A DNA stretch of 57,483 nucleotides from NCBI GenBank assembly GCA_018269075.1, contig JAFDVJ010000108.1:1-57483 (forward strand), read 5' to 3'. Under the pieces are notes generated by a model that saw nothing but the letters and a program-made list of their open reading frames with translations, did no database searches and had not been told where the DNA came from. Positions 8,561 to 16,500 of the stretch are shown here, piece by piece. Origin of the DNA: Acidobacteriota bacterium (lineage in GTDB: Bacteria; Acidobacteriota; Blastocatellia; Pyrinomonadales; Pyrinomonadaceae). The number at the start of each line of letters is the position of its first letter. Position 1 is the first letter of the stretch. Position numbers and translations under genes: made by a program.

Positions 8561-9553
8561 ATGAGAAACGCAAGAATCATCGGAACCGGCGTCTCGGTTC
8601 CGGACAAAATCTTAACCAACGACGAGCTGAGCGCGATGCTCGGCGAGAGCATCAACGAATTCGTCGAAACGAACCTCGGCATCTACGAGCGCCACGTCCT
8701 CGCCGCCGACGAGAGCGCCGCCGACATCGCGACGCGCGCCGCCGAAAACGCCTTGAAAAACGCCGGGATCGCGGCCGCCGAGATCGATCTGATCATTCTC
8801 GCGTCCGACACGCCCGAGTATCTCTCGCCCGGCACGTCGGTCGTCGTCCAGCACCGGATCGGCGCGGTCAACGCCGGCACGTTCGACACCAACTGCGCCT
8901 GCGCCGGTTTCGTGACCGCGCTCGACACGGCTTATAAATACATCATCGCCGACCCGCATTACAAAAACGTGCTCGTCCTCGGCGTCTACGCGATGACCAA
9001 ATATCTCGACTGGACCGAAAAGAAGACGGCGACAATCTTCGCCGACGGCGCGGGCGCGATCCTACTGCAGGCCGACGAATCGGGCGACCACGGAATGCTC
9101 GCGTCGAAATTGCGCGCGATGGGCGAATATCACGATTTTCTCGGAATTTTCGCCGGCGGCACGAAGATGCCGGTGACGCCGGAAGTGCTCGAAGAAGGCT
9201 ATTTCAACAAGGTCCGGTTCGTCAAGCGGACGCCGCCCGAGATCAACTGCGTGGGCTGGCCGCAGATCGTCGGCGAGCTGCTCGCGCGCGAAAGCCTGAC
9301 GGTCGACGACATCGATCTGTTTCTGTGGACCCAGGTCAATCTCGCGACGATCCGGGACGTGATGGCGACGCTCGGCCAGCCGATGGAAAAGACGCACACG
9401 ATTATGGGCAAATGGGGCTACACGGGCTCGGCCTGCATCCCGATGGTGCTGCACGACGCGATCGAGTCCGGCAAGCTCAGGCGCGGCGACCTCGTCGTCC
9501 TCTGCGCCTCCGGCGGCGGCGTCAATATGGCGGCGATGATCCTGCGGTATTAA
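8561..9553 (+). CDS. KASIII-like (3-oxoacyl-ACP synthase III family) enzyme, atypical active site
   Basis: 330 aa thiolase-fold protein aligning end to end with FabH (ending GGGVNMAAMILRY against FabH GGGFTWGSALVRF). The catalytic Cys is present (ACAGF, Cys114). The FabH His and Asn needed for decarboxylative condensation are not: the PHQAN motif reads WTQVN (256-260, Thr at the His position) and the HGNTSA motif reads WGYTGS (285-290, Tyr at the Asn position). It may therefore be an acyl transferase or non-decarboxylating condensing enzyme rather than a fatty-acid initiator. It sits between a hydrolase and the HAD/acyl-CoA ligase pair. Alignment was by eye. Confidence 0.85.
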   Translation: MRNARIIGTGVSVPDKILTNDELSAMLGESINEFVETNLGIYERHVLAADESAADIATRAAENALKNAGIAAAEIDLIILASDTPEYLSPGTSVVVQHRIGAVNAGTFDTNCACAGFVTALDTAYKYIIADPHYKNVLVLGVYAMTKYLDWTEKKTATIFADGAGAILLQADESGDHGMLASKLRAMGEYHDFLGIFAGGTKMPVTPEVLEEGYFNKVRFVKRTPPEINCVGWPQIVGELLARESLTVDDIDLFLWTQVNLATIRDVMATLGQPMEKTHTIMGKWGYTGSACIPMVLHDAIESGKLRRGDLVVLCASGGGVNMAAMILRY

Positions 9554-9555
9554 TT

Positions 9556-9722
9556 AGTTTGGGCAGTTTGGGAAGTTTGGGAAGTTTGGGAAGTTTGGGA
9601 TTCATCCGTGGCAGACGGTCAGCCGGTCGCCGCGTCGCGCATCGAGAAAATTTCGGAAGTTCGAGGGAAATTCTCCGAACTTCCCAAACTTCCCAAACCT
9701 CCCGAACTTCCGAAACTCAAAA
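9556..9722. repeat. GGGAAGTTT tandem island with inverted arms
   Basis: Beginning three bases after the KASIII-like stop, about five tandem GGGAAGTTT/GGGCAGTTT 9-mers (9558-9600) are mirrored by AACTTCCCAAACTTCCC words at 9674-9718. The arms bracket about 70 bp of unremarkable sequence. Confidence 0.88.
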
Positions 9723-9765
9723 ACCCGGCTTGCTTTGAAGCGTGTTTTTGCGCATCATCACGGTG

Positions 9766-10311
9766 ATGACGCCGACGCAAAGAAAACTTCTGATTCTCGA
9801 TCTCGACGAGACGCTGATCCACGCGGCGGAAGAACCGCTCGGCGGCGAGCCGGACTTTATGATCGGCCCGTATTTCGTTTACCGGCGGCCGTTTCTCGAC
9901 GAGTTTCTGGAATTTTGTTTTGAAAATTTCGAGGTCGCCGTCTGGACTTCCTCGACGTTGGTCTACGCGATCCGGATCACCGCGAACATCTTTCCGGCGC
10001 ATCGACGGCCCGCGTTTTTATGGGCCCGCGAACGCTGTACGATCTGTTTCGACCCGGATTTGCGGGAACAGTATTTCGAGAAGAAGATGTGGAAGATCCG
10101 ACGGCGCGGCTACGATCTGAAAGCGGTCGTCGTCGTCGACGACAGCCCCGAGAAATGGCGCACCGCCTACGGCAATCTGGTGCGCGTCGAGCCGTTTTTG
10201 GGCGACCGCGAAGACGACGAGCTCAAACATCTGGCCGTTTATCTCGAACGGCTCAAAGCGCTCGACAATATTCGTAAGTTCGAAAAAAGAAACTGGCGGA
10301 ACAGACTCTGA
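9766..10311 (+). CDS. FCP1/NIF-type HAD phosphatase
   Basis: 181 aa. The HAD motif I DLDETL (about residues 12-17), motif II-like WTSST, and the C-terminal VVVVDDSP acid pair place it in the NLI-interacting-factor/FCP1-like HAD group, normally protein phosphatases; the bacterial members are poorly characterised. ATG at 9766 is preferred over an upstream in-frame GTG (9742). The stop overlaps the start of the acyl-CoA ligase (TGATG), so the two are translationally coupled. That is an unusual pairing, and the target could be the ligase or a phosphorylated metabolite (inference). Confidence 0.82.
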   Translation: MTPTQRKLLILDLDETLIHAAEEPLGGEPDFMIGPYFVYRRPFLDEFLEFCFENFEVAVWTSSTLVYAIRITANIFPAHRRPAFLWARERCTICFDPDLREQYFEKKMWKIRRRGYDLKAVVVVDDSPEKWRTAYGNLVRVEPFLGDREDDELKHLAVYLERLKALDNIRKFEKRNWRNRL

Positions 10312-12029
10312 TGAAGTACCGAAATATCTATAGTTTATTTCGCGCGCAGACCGCGAAATACCGCGACCGGAACGTTTTCTACACCCGCAGCTCAGACGGC
10401 GGCTGGGAGGCCCGGACGTGGGCCGAATTCGAGGGCGAGGCGCACGATTTCGCCTGCGCGCTGCTCGCCAAAGGACTGACGCGCGGCGCGAGCGTCGCGA
10501 TCCTCGCCGGCAACATTCCCGAATGGACGATCGCCGACATCGGCGCGATCGCCGCCGGCGGCGTCGGCGTCGGCATCTACCCGACCAATTCGACCGACCA
10601 GTGCGCCTACATCATCAACCATTCCGACGCCGAGTTTTTGTTCGTCGACACCGTCCGACAATTCGAAAAAGTCACCGACACGAGCGCGGCTTTTCCCAAA
10701 TTAAAGGAAATCGTCGTGCTTGAGGAAACCGCCGGGGATTCGGTCGAGCTCGTCGCCGAAGAAAACGGCCCGCTCGTCGACGTCCGGCAGATTCCGGTGA
10801 CCGGTTACGCGGAATTTCTGGCGTTCGGCCGCGCCCGCCGCGACGAATATCTGCCGCGCGTCGAGGAAACCGGCTTTAACGCCGCGCCCGAAGAGACGGC
10901 GATTATGGTCTACACGTCCGGCACGACCGGCCATCCGAAGGGCGCGATGCTCTCGCATAATTACATTCTCTATTCGGTCGAATCGCTGCGGCAGAGCGTG
11001 CCGATCTTCGACGACGACGTCTCGTTCTCGTATCTGCCGGGCTGTCACGTCGCCGAGCGCATCTCGGGCATTTACAATCGTTTATACAACGGCACGGCGG
11101 CGCATTTCGTCGACGATCTGGCGCGGCTTTACCAGTATATGCTCGAAGTCAAACCGACGGTTTTCGCGTCGCTGCCGCGCTTTTTCGAGAAGATCCACGC
11201 GAAGATCGTCGCCGAAAACGGGACGGATCGGGTGTCGCCGCAGACCGTCAGGGATGCGTTCGGCGGCGCGATGCGGCTTTTGACGTCGGGCGGCGCGCCG
11301 CTCCCGAACGAGATCGCGCAGTTTTTCGTCGACGCGCAGCTTCCCATTCTGCAGGCCTACGGGCTGACCGAGAATATCTGCGTCGCCTTCAACACGGCCG
11401 AGCATCTCAAATTCGGGACGGTCGGCCGGCCGATGCCGATGTGCGACGTCCGGATCGCGCCCGACGGCGAGATTCTCGTCAAAAGCCCGATGATGTTTTC
11501 GGGCTATTACAAGGAACCGGAAAAAACCGCCGAGATGTTCGACGCCGACGGCTGGCTCAAGACGGGCGACCTCGGCGCGCTCGACGACGACGGTTTTTTA
11601 AAGATCACCGGCCGCAAAAAAGAGATCATCGTCCTTTCGTCCGGCAAGAACGTCGCGCCGGCGGTCGTCGAGAATCTCGTTAAGGAAAATCATCTGATCA
11701 GCCAGTGTTTTCTCTCCGGCGACGGCAAAAGCTACTGCGTCGCGCTCGTCACGCTCAACCCGCTCGAAGCCGAGATGTTCGCCCGCGCCAATAATATAGC
11801 GTTCGAGAGTTTCGCCGGGCTGACGCGGAACCCGGCGCTCGGCGAAATCGTCAAAAGCGCCGTCGAAAAAGCCAACGCGCGGCTTTCGTCGTCCGAACAG
11901 ATCAAGAAATATATCATCCTCGAGCGCGATTTCTCGCTCGAAGAGGACGAGATCACGCCGACGCTCAAGCTCAAACGCCGCGTCGTCGCCGATCATTTCG
12001 CCGACGTCATCGCCGGGCTGTACGCCTGA
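10311..12029 (+). CDS. fadD: Long-chain acyl-CoA synthetase (AMP-forming)
   Basis: 572 aa ANL-superfamily enzyme. The AMP-binding P-loop YTSGTTGHPKGAM is near residues 200-212, QAYGLTEN is the A5-type motif, GWLKTGDLG carries the hinge-domain Asp, and GRKKEIIVLSSGKNV is typical of long-chain acyl-CoA ligases. It activates free fatty acids to acyl-CoA in the cytoplasm, for beta-oxidation, lipid synthesis or supply to PHA synthase. It overlaps the HAD phosphatase stop by one base. The gene ends at a GGATTTC heptamer run and a 21-bp array. Confidence 0.93.
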   Translation: MKYRNIYSLFRAQTAKYRDRNVFYTRSSDGGWEARTWAEFEGEAHDFACALLAKGLTRGASVAILAGNIPEWTIADIGAIAAGGVGVGIYPTNSTDQCAYIINHSDAEFLFVDTVRQFEKVTDTSAAFPKLKEIVVLEETAGDSVELVAEENGPLVDVRQIPVTGYAEFLAFGRARRDEYLPRVEETGFNAAPEETAIMVYTSGTTGHPKGAMLSHNYILYSVESLRQSVPIFDDDVSFSYLPGCHVAERISGIYNRLYNGTAAHFVDDLARLYQYMLEVKPTVFASLPRFFEKIHAKIVAENGTDRVSPQTVRDAFGGAMRLLTSGGAPLPNEIAQFFVDAQLPILQAYGLTENICVAFNTAEHLKFGTVGRPMPMCDVRIAPDGEILVKSPMMFSGYYKEPEKTAEMFDADGWLKTGDLGALDDDGFLKITGRKKEIIVLSSGKNVAPAVVENLVKENHLISQCFLSGDGKSYCVALVTLNPLEAEMFARANNIAFESFAGLTRNPALGEIVKSAVEKANARLSSSEQIKKYIILERDFSLEEDEITPTLKLKRRVVADHFADVIAGLYA

Positions 12030-12565
12030 GGGCGATTTCGGATTTCGGATTTCGGATTTCGGATTTTTTATCGTGTCAGGCTTTAGCGAGTGCTCGCAAA
12101 GCATTGGCGAGCGGTCGCAAAGCATATGCGAGTGCTCGCAAAGTATATGCGAGTGCTCGCAAAGCATATGCGAGTGCTCGCCGAGCATATGCGGGTGGTC
12201 GCAAAGCATATGCGAGCGGTCGCAAAACATATGCGAGTGCTCGCAGAGCTTTCGTCATCGCCGTCAAAGCATTTAATATCGACGAAACGGTCTTTGATTT
12301 GATAATTCTAAGCCATACTCCGCGCCTCTGCGCCTCTGCGCCTCTGCGTTACAACCTTAGGTTCACTGCGAAGAGCTTCAAGGCGTAGCCTGAGTCTTCC
12401 CGCAAAGGCGCAGAGGCGCGGAGACGCGGAGCGACAGCAAAGGATGTTCGAAAGAAATCGGCGGCGGTCGGGGCCGGTCTTTTTTCAATCGGCAATTGTC
12501 GCTAAAATAGAAAAACCGTCGGTTTCGCGAATTCGGCCGAGGCCCGGCGAACGAGGATTTTGAAA
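12030..12565. repeat. Repeat-filled intergenic region after fadD
   Basis: No gene here. In order: four or five GGATTTC heptamers (12033-12066); an eight-unit 21-bp array (12086-12253, listed separately); CGCCTCTG words (12320-12347) mirrored by CGCAGAGGCGCGGAG words (12408-12431). The tail (12440-12565) is ordinary sequence with the Shine-Dalgarno of the next gene (GAGGA, 12553-12557). Open frames in several phases across the array result from the 21-bp period. Confidence 0.85.
12086..12253. repeat. Eight-unit 21-bp palindromic tandem array
   Basis: Eight head-to-tail 21-mers, consensus GCGAGTGCTCGCAAAGCATA plus T. Each carries the dyad GCGAG-N2-CTCGC (or GCGAGCGGTCGC variants), and most junctions form GCATATGC. 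21 bp is two helical turns, so all dyads face the same side. Because 21 is divisible by three, frames stay open in several phases; I do not treat these as genes. Confidence 0.92.
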
Positions 12566-13471
12566 ATGATGAACCTGAATAAATCAAACATAATGCGAGC
12601 TTTGATCTTTTTATCCCTTCTTTTCGCGTTGACGGCCGCGGGCGTTTTCGCGCAGGCCGCGCCGCAGGAAAAGACCGTCACGGTCTTCGGCGCGAAGATC
12701 CGTTATCTCGAAGCCGGCGACCCGGCCAAACCGACCGTCATCCTGCTCCACGGGCTCGGCTCGAACGCCGACAGCTGGCAGCTGATGCCGGGCGCGTCGA
12801 ACATCGTCGCGCTCGCCGCCGAGTATCACGTCTACGCGCCGGATCAGATCGGTTTCGGCAAATCCGACAAGCCGCTGCTGAAATACCGTGTCGGCACCTA
12901 CGTCGATTTTCTCGACAAGTTTATGGCGGAGCTCAAGATCGAAAAGGCGTCGCTCGTCGGCAACTCGATGGGCGGCTGGATCGCCGCGCTCGCCGCCGTC
13001 AAATATCCGAACCGCGTCGAAAAGCTCGTCCTCGCCGACGCCGCCGGCATCCTGCCCGCGAAATTCAACCCCGACGACGCCTACGCGCTCAACAATTCGA
13101 CGCGCGACGAAATCCGCGCCAATCTCAAACGAATCTTCGCGACCCCGGCGCTCCAGAACAACGAAGCGCTCGTCGATCTGTCGCTCACGCAGCGGATCGC
13201 GATCGGCGACGGCTACACGATCAACAGCCTCATCGAATCGATCCGCCGCAAGGAAGACTTCGTCAGCGACCGGCTCGCCGAGATCAAAAAGCCGACGCTG
13301 ATCATCTGGGGCCGCCAGGACGGACTGCTCCCGCTCGCCGACGGCGAAACCTTCAACAAGGGCATCGCCGGCTCGCGGCTCGTCGTCTTCGACAACTGCG
13401 GCCACGTCCCGCAGTTCGAAAAAGCGGGCGATTTCAACCGGGAAGTGCTCAAGTTTCTGGGCGAGAAGTAG
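12566..13471 (+). CDS. Secreted alpha/beta hydrolase
   Basis: 301 aa with signal peptide (hydrophobic core about 11-29, VFAQA). HGLGSNADSW oxyanion loop, nucleophile elbow GNSMGG (Ser134), acid in GRQDGLLP and His in NCGHVPQF: a complete hydrolase triad of the MhpC/epoxide-hydrolase-like branch. The start is ATG 12566, eight bases after GAGGA; the frame also opens at an upstream TTG. Extracytoplasmic location plus the lipid neighbourhood suggests ester hydrolysis; the substrate is unknown. Confidence 0.85.
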   Translation: MMNLNKSNIMRALIFLSLLFALTAAGVFAQAAPQEKTVTVFGAKIRYLEAGDPAKPTVILLHGLGSNADSWQLMPGASNIVALAAEYHVYAPDQIGFGKSDKPLLKYRVGTYVDFLDKFMAELKIEKASLVGNSMGGWIAALAAVKYPNRVEKLVLADAAGILPAKFNPDDAYALNNSTRDEIRANLKRIFATPALQNNEALVDLSLTQRIAIGDGYTINSLIESIRRKEDFVSDRLAEIKKPTLIIWGRQDGLLPLADGETFNKGIAGSRLVVFDNCGHVPQFEKAGDFNREVLKFLGEK

Positions 13472-13475
13472 GAGT

Positions 13476-13621
13476 TCAACGCGAAGGCGCAAAGGCGCGA
13501 AGGCGCAAAGGGATTATTTGACGGGGTCAGCGGGGCGATCGCTGACGATCAACCCGAGCCCGAACAATCTTTGCGGCTTCGCGCCTTCGCGCCTTCGCGT
13601 TAAAAACACGCCTTCGCGTTA
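13476..13621. repeat. GGCGCAAAGGCGCGAA inverted-word island between convergent genes
   Basis: AACGCGAAGGCGCAAAGG words (13479-13510) are mirrored by CTTTGCGGCTTCGCGCCTTC words (13570-13620). The right-hand word CGCGTTAA supplies the stop codon (TAA on the minus strand) of the convergent PHA-synthase-like gene. It may work as a bidirectional terminator or mRNA end structure (inference). Confidence 0.85.
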
Positions 13622-14635
13622 AGAACTCTTTTCGATCATCCAGTCAGCCGTTCGGCCCCAGACGATCCGCTGCGCGCTCGTGCCGATCGTGATGCCGTGA
13701 TGGCCGCCCCTGACCTTGAGGATCTCGGCCTCGCGGCTCGAAATCTGCGGCATCAGAGCCTCGGCCGAGGCCGGCGGGACGATGTTGTCGTGCTCGGCGA
13801 TGACGTTGAGGACCGGCGCTTTGATCCTTCTCAAATCGATCAGCTCGCCGCCGAGCGTCATCTCGTTTCGGATCAGCAGATTCCGCTGAAAAGTGTCCCT
13901 GACGAACTTGCGGAACGTCTCGCCGGCGACCGGGATCTGGTCGTTGGCCCAGTAGTCGAAGGCCAGAAACGTTTCGACGAAGGCCTCGTTTTCGGCGTTT
14001 TCGTAGAGATCGGCGTAACGCGTGAAGGTCTTGACCGGCTTGAGCAGCTGAAACGCGCTCTGCATCACGCTGACCGGGATGTTGCCGTAAACGTCGACCA
14101 TTTTGTCGACGTCGAAATATTTTTCGGCGGCCCAGAGGCTGAGCAGCGAGTCGTTGTGAAAATCGACCGGCGTCGCGAGCAGGATCAGATTTTCGACGGT
14201 TTTCGGATAAAGCGCGGCATACATCAGGGCCATCGTGCCGCCCATACAGTAGCCGATCAGCGAGACTTTTTTGACGTTCTCGCGTTTGCGGACGACACGG
14301 ATCGAGTTTTTCAGATAATCGCCGACGTAAGTGTCGAGGCCGACCGCGCGGTCGTCGTCGTCGGGCACGCCCCAGTCGATCAGATAGACGGAAAAGCCGC
14401 GATTGACGAGAAATTCGACGTAGCTTTTCGTCGGCAAAAGGTCGAGGATGTAGTATTTATTGATCAGCGACGGGACGAGAAAGACCGGCACCGGCGCGGT
14501 TTCCGCGGTCTTCGGCAGATAATGCAGGAGCCGCGTTTTGCCTTCGCGGTAGACGACTTCCGAGGGCGTAAAGGAAAAGGCCGGCGGTTTGCCGATCCGG
14601 TTCATCACCTCCATCACCTTCAAAATATCCGTCAT
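13619..14635 (-). CDS. phaC: Class III-type PHA synthase PhaC (Cys nucleophile)
   Basis: 338 aa, close to the ~355 aa of class III PhaC. The lipase-like box is GYCMGG with Cys130, the synthase nucleophile. Asp283 (EHDNIVPP) and His312 (GGHHG) complete the Cys-Asp-His triad that polymerises (R)-3-hydroxyacyl-CoA to polyhydroxyalkanoate. It is the last gene of a minus-strand run: PhaE/PhaM-like protein, Ser-type paralogue, this gene (13-bp gap). Class III enzymes need a PhaE partner; the small upstream protein may supply this. Downstream of fadD in genome order, it could draw on activated fatty acids. Confidence 0.85.
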   Translation of the reverse strand: MTDILKVMEVMNRIGKPPAFSFTPSEVVYREGKTRLLHYLPKTAETAPVPVFLVPSLINKYYILDLLPTKSYVEFLVNRGFSVYLIDWGVPDDDDRAVGLDTYVGDYLKNSIRVVRKRENVKKVSLIGYCMGGTMALMYAALYPKTVENLILLATPVDFHNDSLLSLWAAEKYFDVDKMVDVYGNIPVSVMQSAFQLLKPVKTFTRYADLYENAENEAFVETFLAFDYWANDQIPVAGETFRKFVRDTFQRNLLIRNEMTLGGELIDLRRIKAPVLNVIAEHDNIVPPASAEALMPQISSREAEILKVRGGHHGITIGTSAQRIVWGRTADWMIEKSS

Positions 14636-14648
14636 TCCCTTTCGCGGT

Positions 14649-15899
14649 TCAGCTTCTTTCGTCGAGCCATTCGACCGATTTTTTCCAGAAATCGCGTTTC
14701 GCGCCGTGCCCGACGGCGATCGTCAGATGACCGTATTCGAGCGCGAGCGTCCGTTTATCGCTGCTTCCCAAAAGTTCGAGCAGAATTTCCGAGCTTTCCG
14801 GGACGGCGACCTGATCGTGCGTGCCGACGACGTTGAGCACCGGGCACGCGATCTTCGAGAGATCGACCCGCCGGCCGCCGACTTTCAGACGTTTTTCGAC
14901 GAGCGCGTTCTGCCGGTAGAGTTTTTTGATGATCGTCCGGAAAAGCGCGGCCGGCAGCGGCGCGGCGTCGTGGAGCCAGATCTCGAGCGCGAGCAAAGCC
15001 GCGAAATCCTCGCGGTCGCCGGCATACTGCAGCAGATTGACGCCGCGCGTCAGGCTGCTCACGGGTTTGACCATCTGCAGGCTCCACGAAACGGTTTCGG
15101 CCGCGACGTTGCCGTAAAGATCGAGCACGCGGTCGAGATCGAAATATTTCTCGTCGATCCAGCGGTTGATGACGTGCGGCCCGGCGAAATCGACCGGCGT
15201 CGTCAGGAGCAGCAGATTCGCGACCCTTTCGCCCCTGAGCGCGGTAAAGATCAGCGACAGCAGACCGCCCATCGAGTAGCCGAGCAGCGAAATCCTGTCC
15301 GATCCGGAAATCTCGCACGCTCTTTCGACGATCCCGGTCAGAAAACGGACGGCGTAATCCGCGAGGCCGAGCTTTTCGCTCTGTTCGTTGGTCGTCCAGT
15401 CGATCACGAAAACGTCGTAGCCGTTTTCGAGCAAGTGTGCGACGTAGCTGCGTTCGGGCGTCAGGTCGAGGATGTAGTATTTGCCGACGAGCGAGCTGAC
15501 GACGAGAACGGGCGTTTTCACCGAGCCTTTGGATTCGTAATGCAGGAGCCGGAAATGCTCGTTTTCGAGGACGATCGCGGCTGGCGTCTGAGCGGTCTTC
15601 GGCAGCAGGCCCGCGGCCTGCGCGAGCTTGACGTTTTCGTTGAGAACGCGCGGGCCGAGCGACGACAGACCGGCGAATTTTCGGAAGCTGTCGCGAAGCG
15701 TCGTCCGGTCGAAACCGGCGGCCGCCCAGTAATCGAGCCAGAATTCGACAAAATCGAGATTCCGGCCGGTCCAATAGGCGTTCCATTCGAGAAAAAGCGG
15801 CGACGAAAACCACCCGCGCGCCGCGCGGTCGGCCGCTTCCTGCCAGAGCCGGAAGCTCTCGCGCTGGAATTCGATCAATTGGTTGAAACCGAACATCAT
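14649..15899 (-). CDS. PHA-synthase-like paralogue with Ser nucleophile
   Basis: 416 aa. It shares the PhaC catalytic domain with its downstream neighbour (KYYILDL, FVIDW, TPVDF, KYFDLD blocks), but the nucleophile box is GYSMGG with Ser209 instead of Cys. The Asp (GTHDQVAVP) and His (EYGHLTIAVG) are kept. An extra ~90-residue N-terminal segment is rich in aromatic residues (FRLWQEAADRAARGWF, EFWLDYW), as in longer PHA synthases or PhaE. It could be a polyester hydrolase, a less active synthase, or a structural partner of the Cys-type protein. The start is chosen at ATG 15899; the frame also opens at TTG 15923. Confidence 0.8.
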   Translation of the reverse strand: MMFGFNQLIEFQRESFRLWQEAADRAARGWFSSPLFLEWNAYWTGRNLDFVEFWLDYWAAAGFDRTTLRDSFRKFAGLSSLGPRVLNENVKLAQAAGLLPKTAQTPAAIVLENEHFRLLHYESKGSVKTPVLVVSSLVGKYYILDLTPERSYVAHLLENGYDVFVIDWTTNEQSEKLGLADYAVRFLTGIVERACEISGSDRISLLGYSMGGLLSLIFTALRGERVANLLLLTTPVDFAGPHVINRWIDEKYFDLDRVLDLYGNVAAETVSWSLQMVKPVSSLTRGVNLLQYAGDREDFAALLALEIWLHDAAPLPAALFRTIIKKLYRQNALVEKRLKVGGRRVDLSKIACPVLNVVGTHDQVAVPESSEILLELLGSSDKRTLALEYGHLTIAVGHGAKRDFWKKSVEWLDERS

Positions 15900-15975
15900 A
15901 CTGAATAAACGATTGTGCAACAATAATTTCCGCCTCGATTATCGGAATTGCCGCGGTCGGTCAGGCGGTTTAAAT

Positions 15976-16010
15976 TTCGAACAATCCGAAATCCGAAATC
16001 CGAAATCCGT
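15976..16010. repeat. TCCGAAA heptamer run
   Basis: Four tandem CCGAAAT words directly 3' (minus strand) of the PhaE/PhaM-like stop codon. Confidence 0.85.
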
Positions 16011-16011
16011 A

Positions 16012-16395
16012 TCACATTTTCTTTTTTCCGTCTTTCCTGCGTTTCTTCGCTTCGCCGCTCTTTTCGCCGGCCGCCGCGCCGCCGAGCCGGGCGTCGAGCG
16101 CGGCGAGCTGCGCCGCGAGCCGGTCGATCTTCTCACTGAGGGCCAGAAAATCCTCCTTCGACGGCAGGTTCAGCGCCCTGACGGCGGTCGCGACCATCTC
16201 CTGCATCTGTCGCTGAAGCTGCATCGTCTGTTCGACGTTGTTCGCCATCAGCGCCATAAACAACGGGCTGCGCGCCGTTTCCTCCCACTGCGCGGCCGAC
16301 TGCTTGAGCGTTTCGCGATACATCTCGCCGAAGATCTCGAGCGGGTTCGGAATTGAAGCTTTCGGTTCGTCCTGATTCTTTGTCTCGTCGCTCAT
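16012..16395 (-). CDS. Small PhaE/PhaR/PhaM-like PHA-granule protein
   Basis: 127 aa. An amphipathic helical region (about 17-80: FGEMYRETLKQSAAQWEE, QMQEMVATAVRALN) leads into LNLPSKEDFLALSEKIDRL, which resembles the C-terminal LxLPTRxEVDxL tail of class III PhaE and PhaR subunits. A short coiled coil follows, then a very basic tail (KSGEAKKRRKDGKKKM). A basic C-terminus is also known from PhaM, which links PHA granules to DNA. It leads the operon with the two PhaC-like genes, so a synthase partner/activator role is likely. A candidate TetR operator lies 22 bp upstream. Confidence 0.72.
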   Translation of the reverse strand: MSDETKNQDEPKASIPNPLEIFGEMYRETLKQSAAQWEETARSPLFMALMANNVEQTMQLQRQMQEMVATAVRALNLPSKEDFLALSEKIDRLAAQLAALDARLGGAAAGEKSGEAKKRRKDGKKKM

Positions 16396-16416
16396 ATCCT
16401 ATTCCGTTAAATAAAA

Positions 16417-16428
16417 AAACAAACGTTC
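16417..16428. promoter_or_regulatory. Candidate TetR operator between phaE-like and MFS genes
   Basis: AAACAAACGTTC fits RAAC-N4-GTTC as at 2559 and 3251. It lies in the divergent 105-bp gap, 22 bp before the phaE-like start, within AT-rich DNA suited to promoters for both directions. Confidence 0.45.
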
Positions 16429-16500
16429 ATCTTTTTTATTTTCGCCTATTAATATTATAATAATTCGTAATTTTCCAAAAGTTTCGACACGAAAAAAAAT

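Noticed and set aside
12086..12253. CRISPR array
   Set aside because: Units are contiguous 21-mers with no variable spacers and no cas genes nearby; the same holds for 35383-35634.
12073..12302. Several overlapping small frames encoding CSQSICE, YASARKA or similar repeats
   Set aside because: They come from the 21-bp array, which keeps several frames open because its unit is divisible by three; no Shine-Dalgarno and no bias to one frame.
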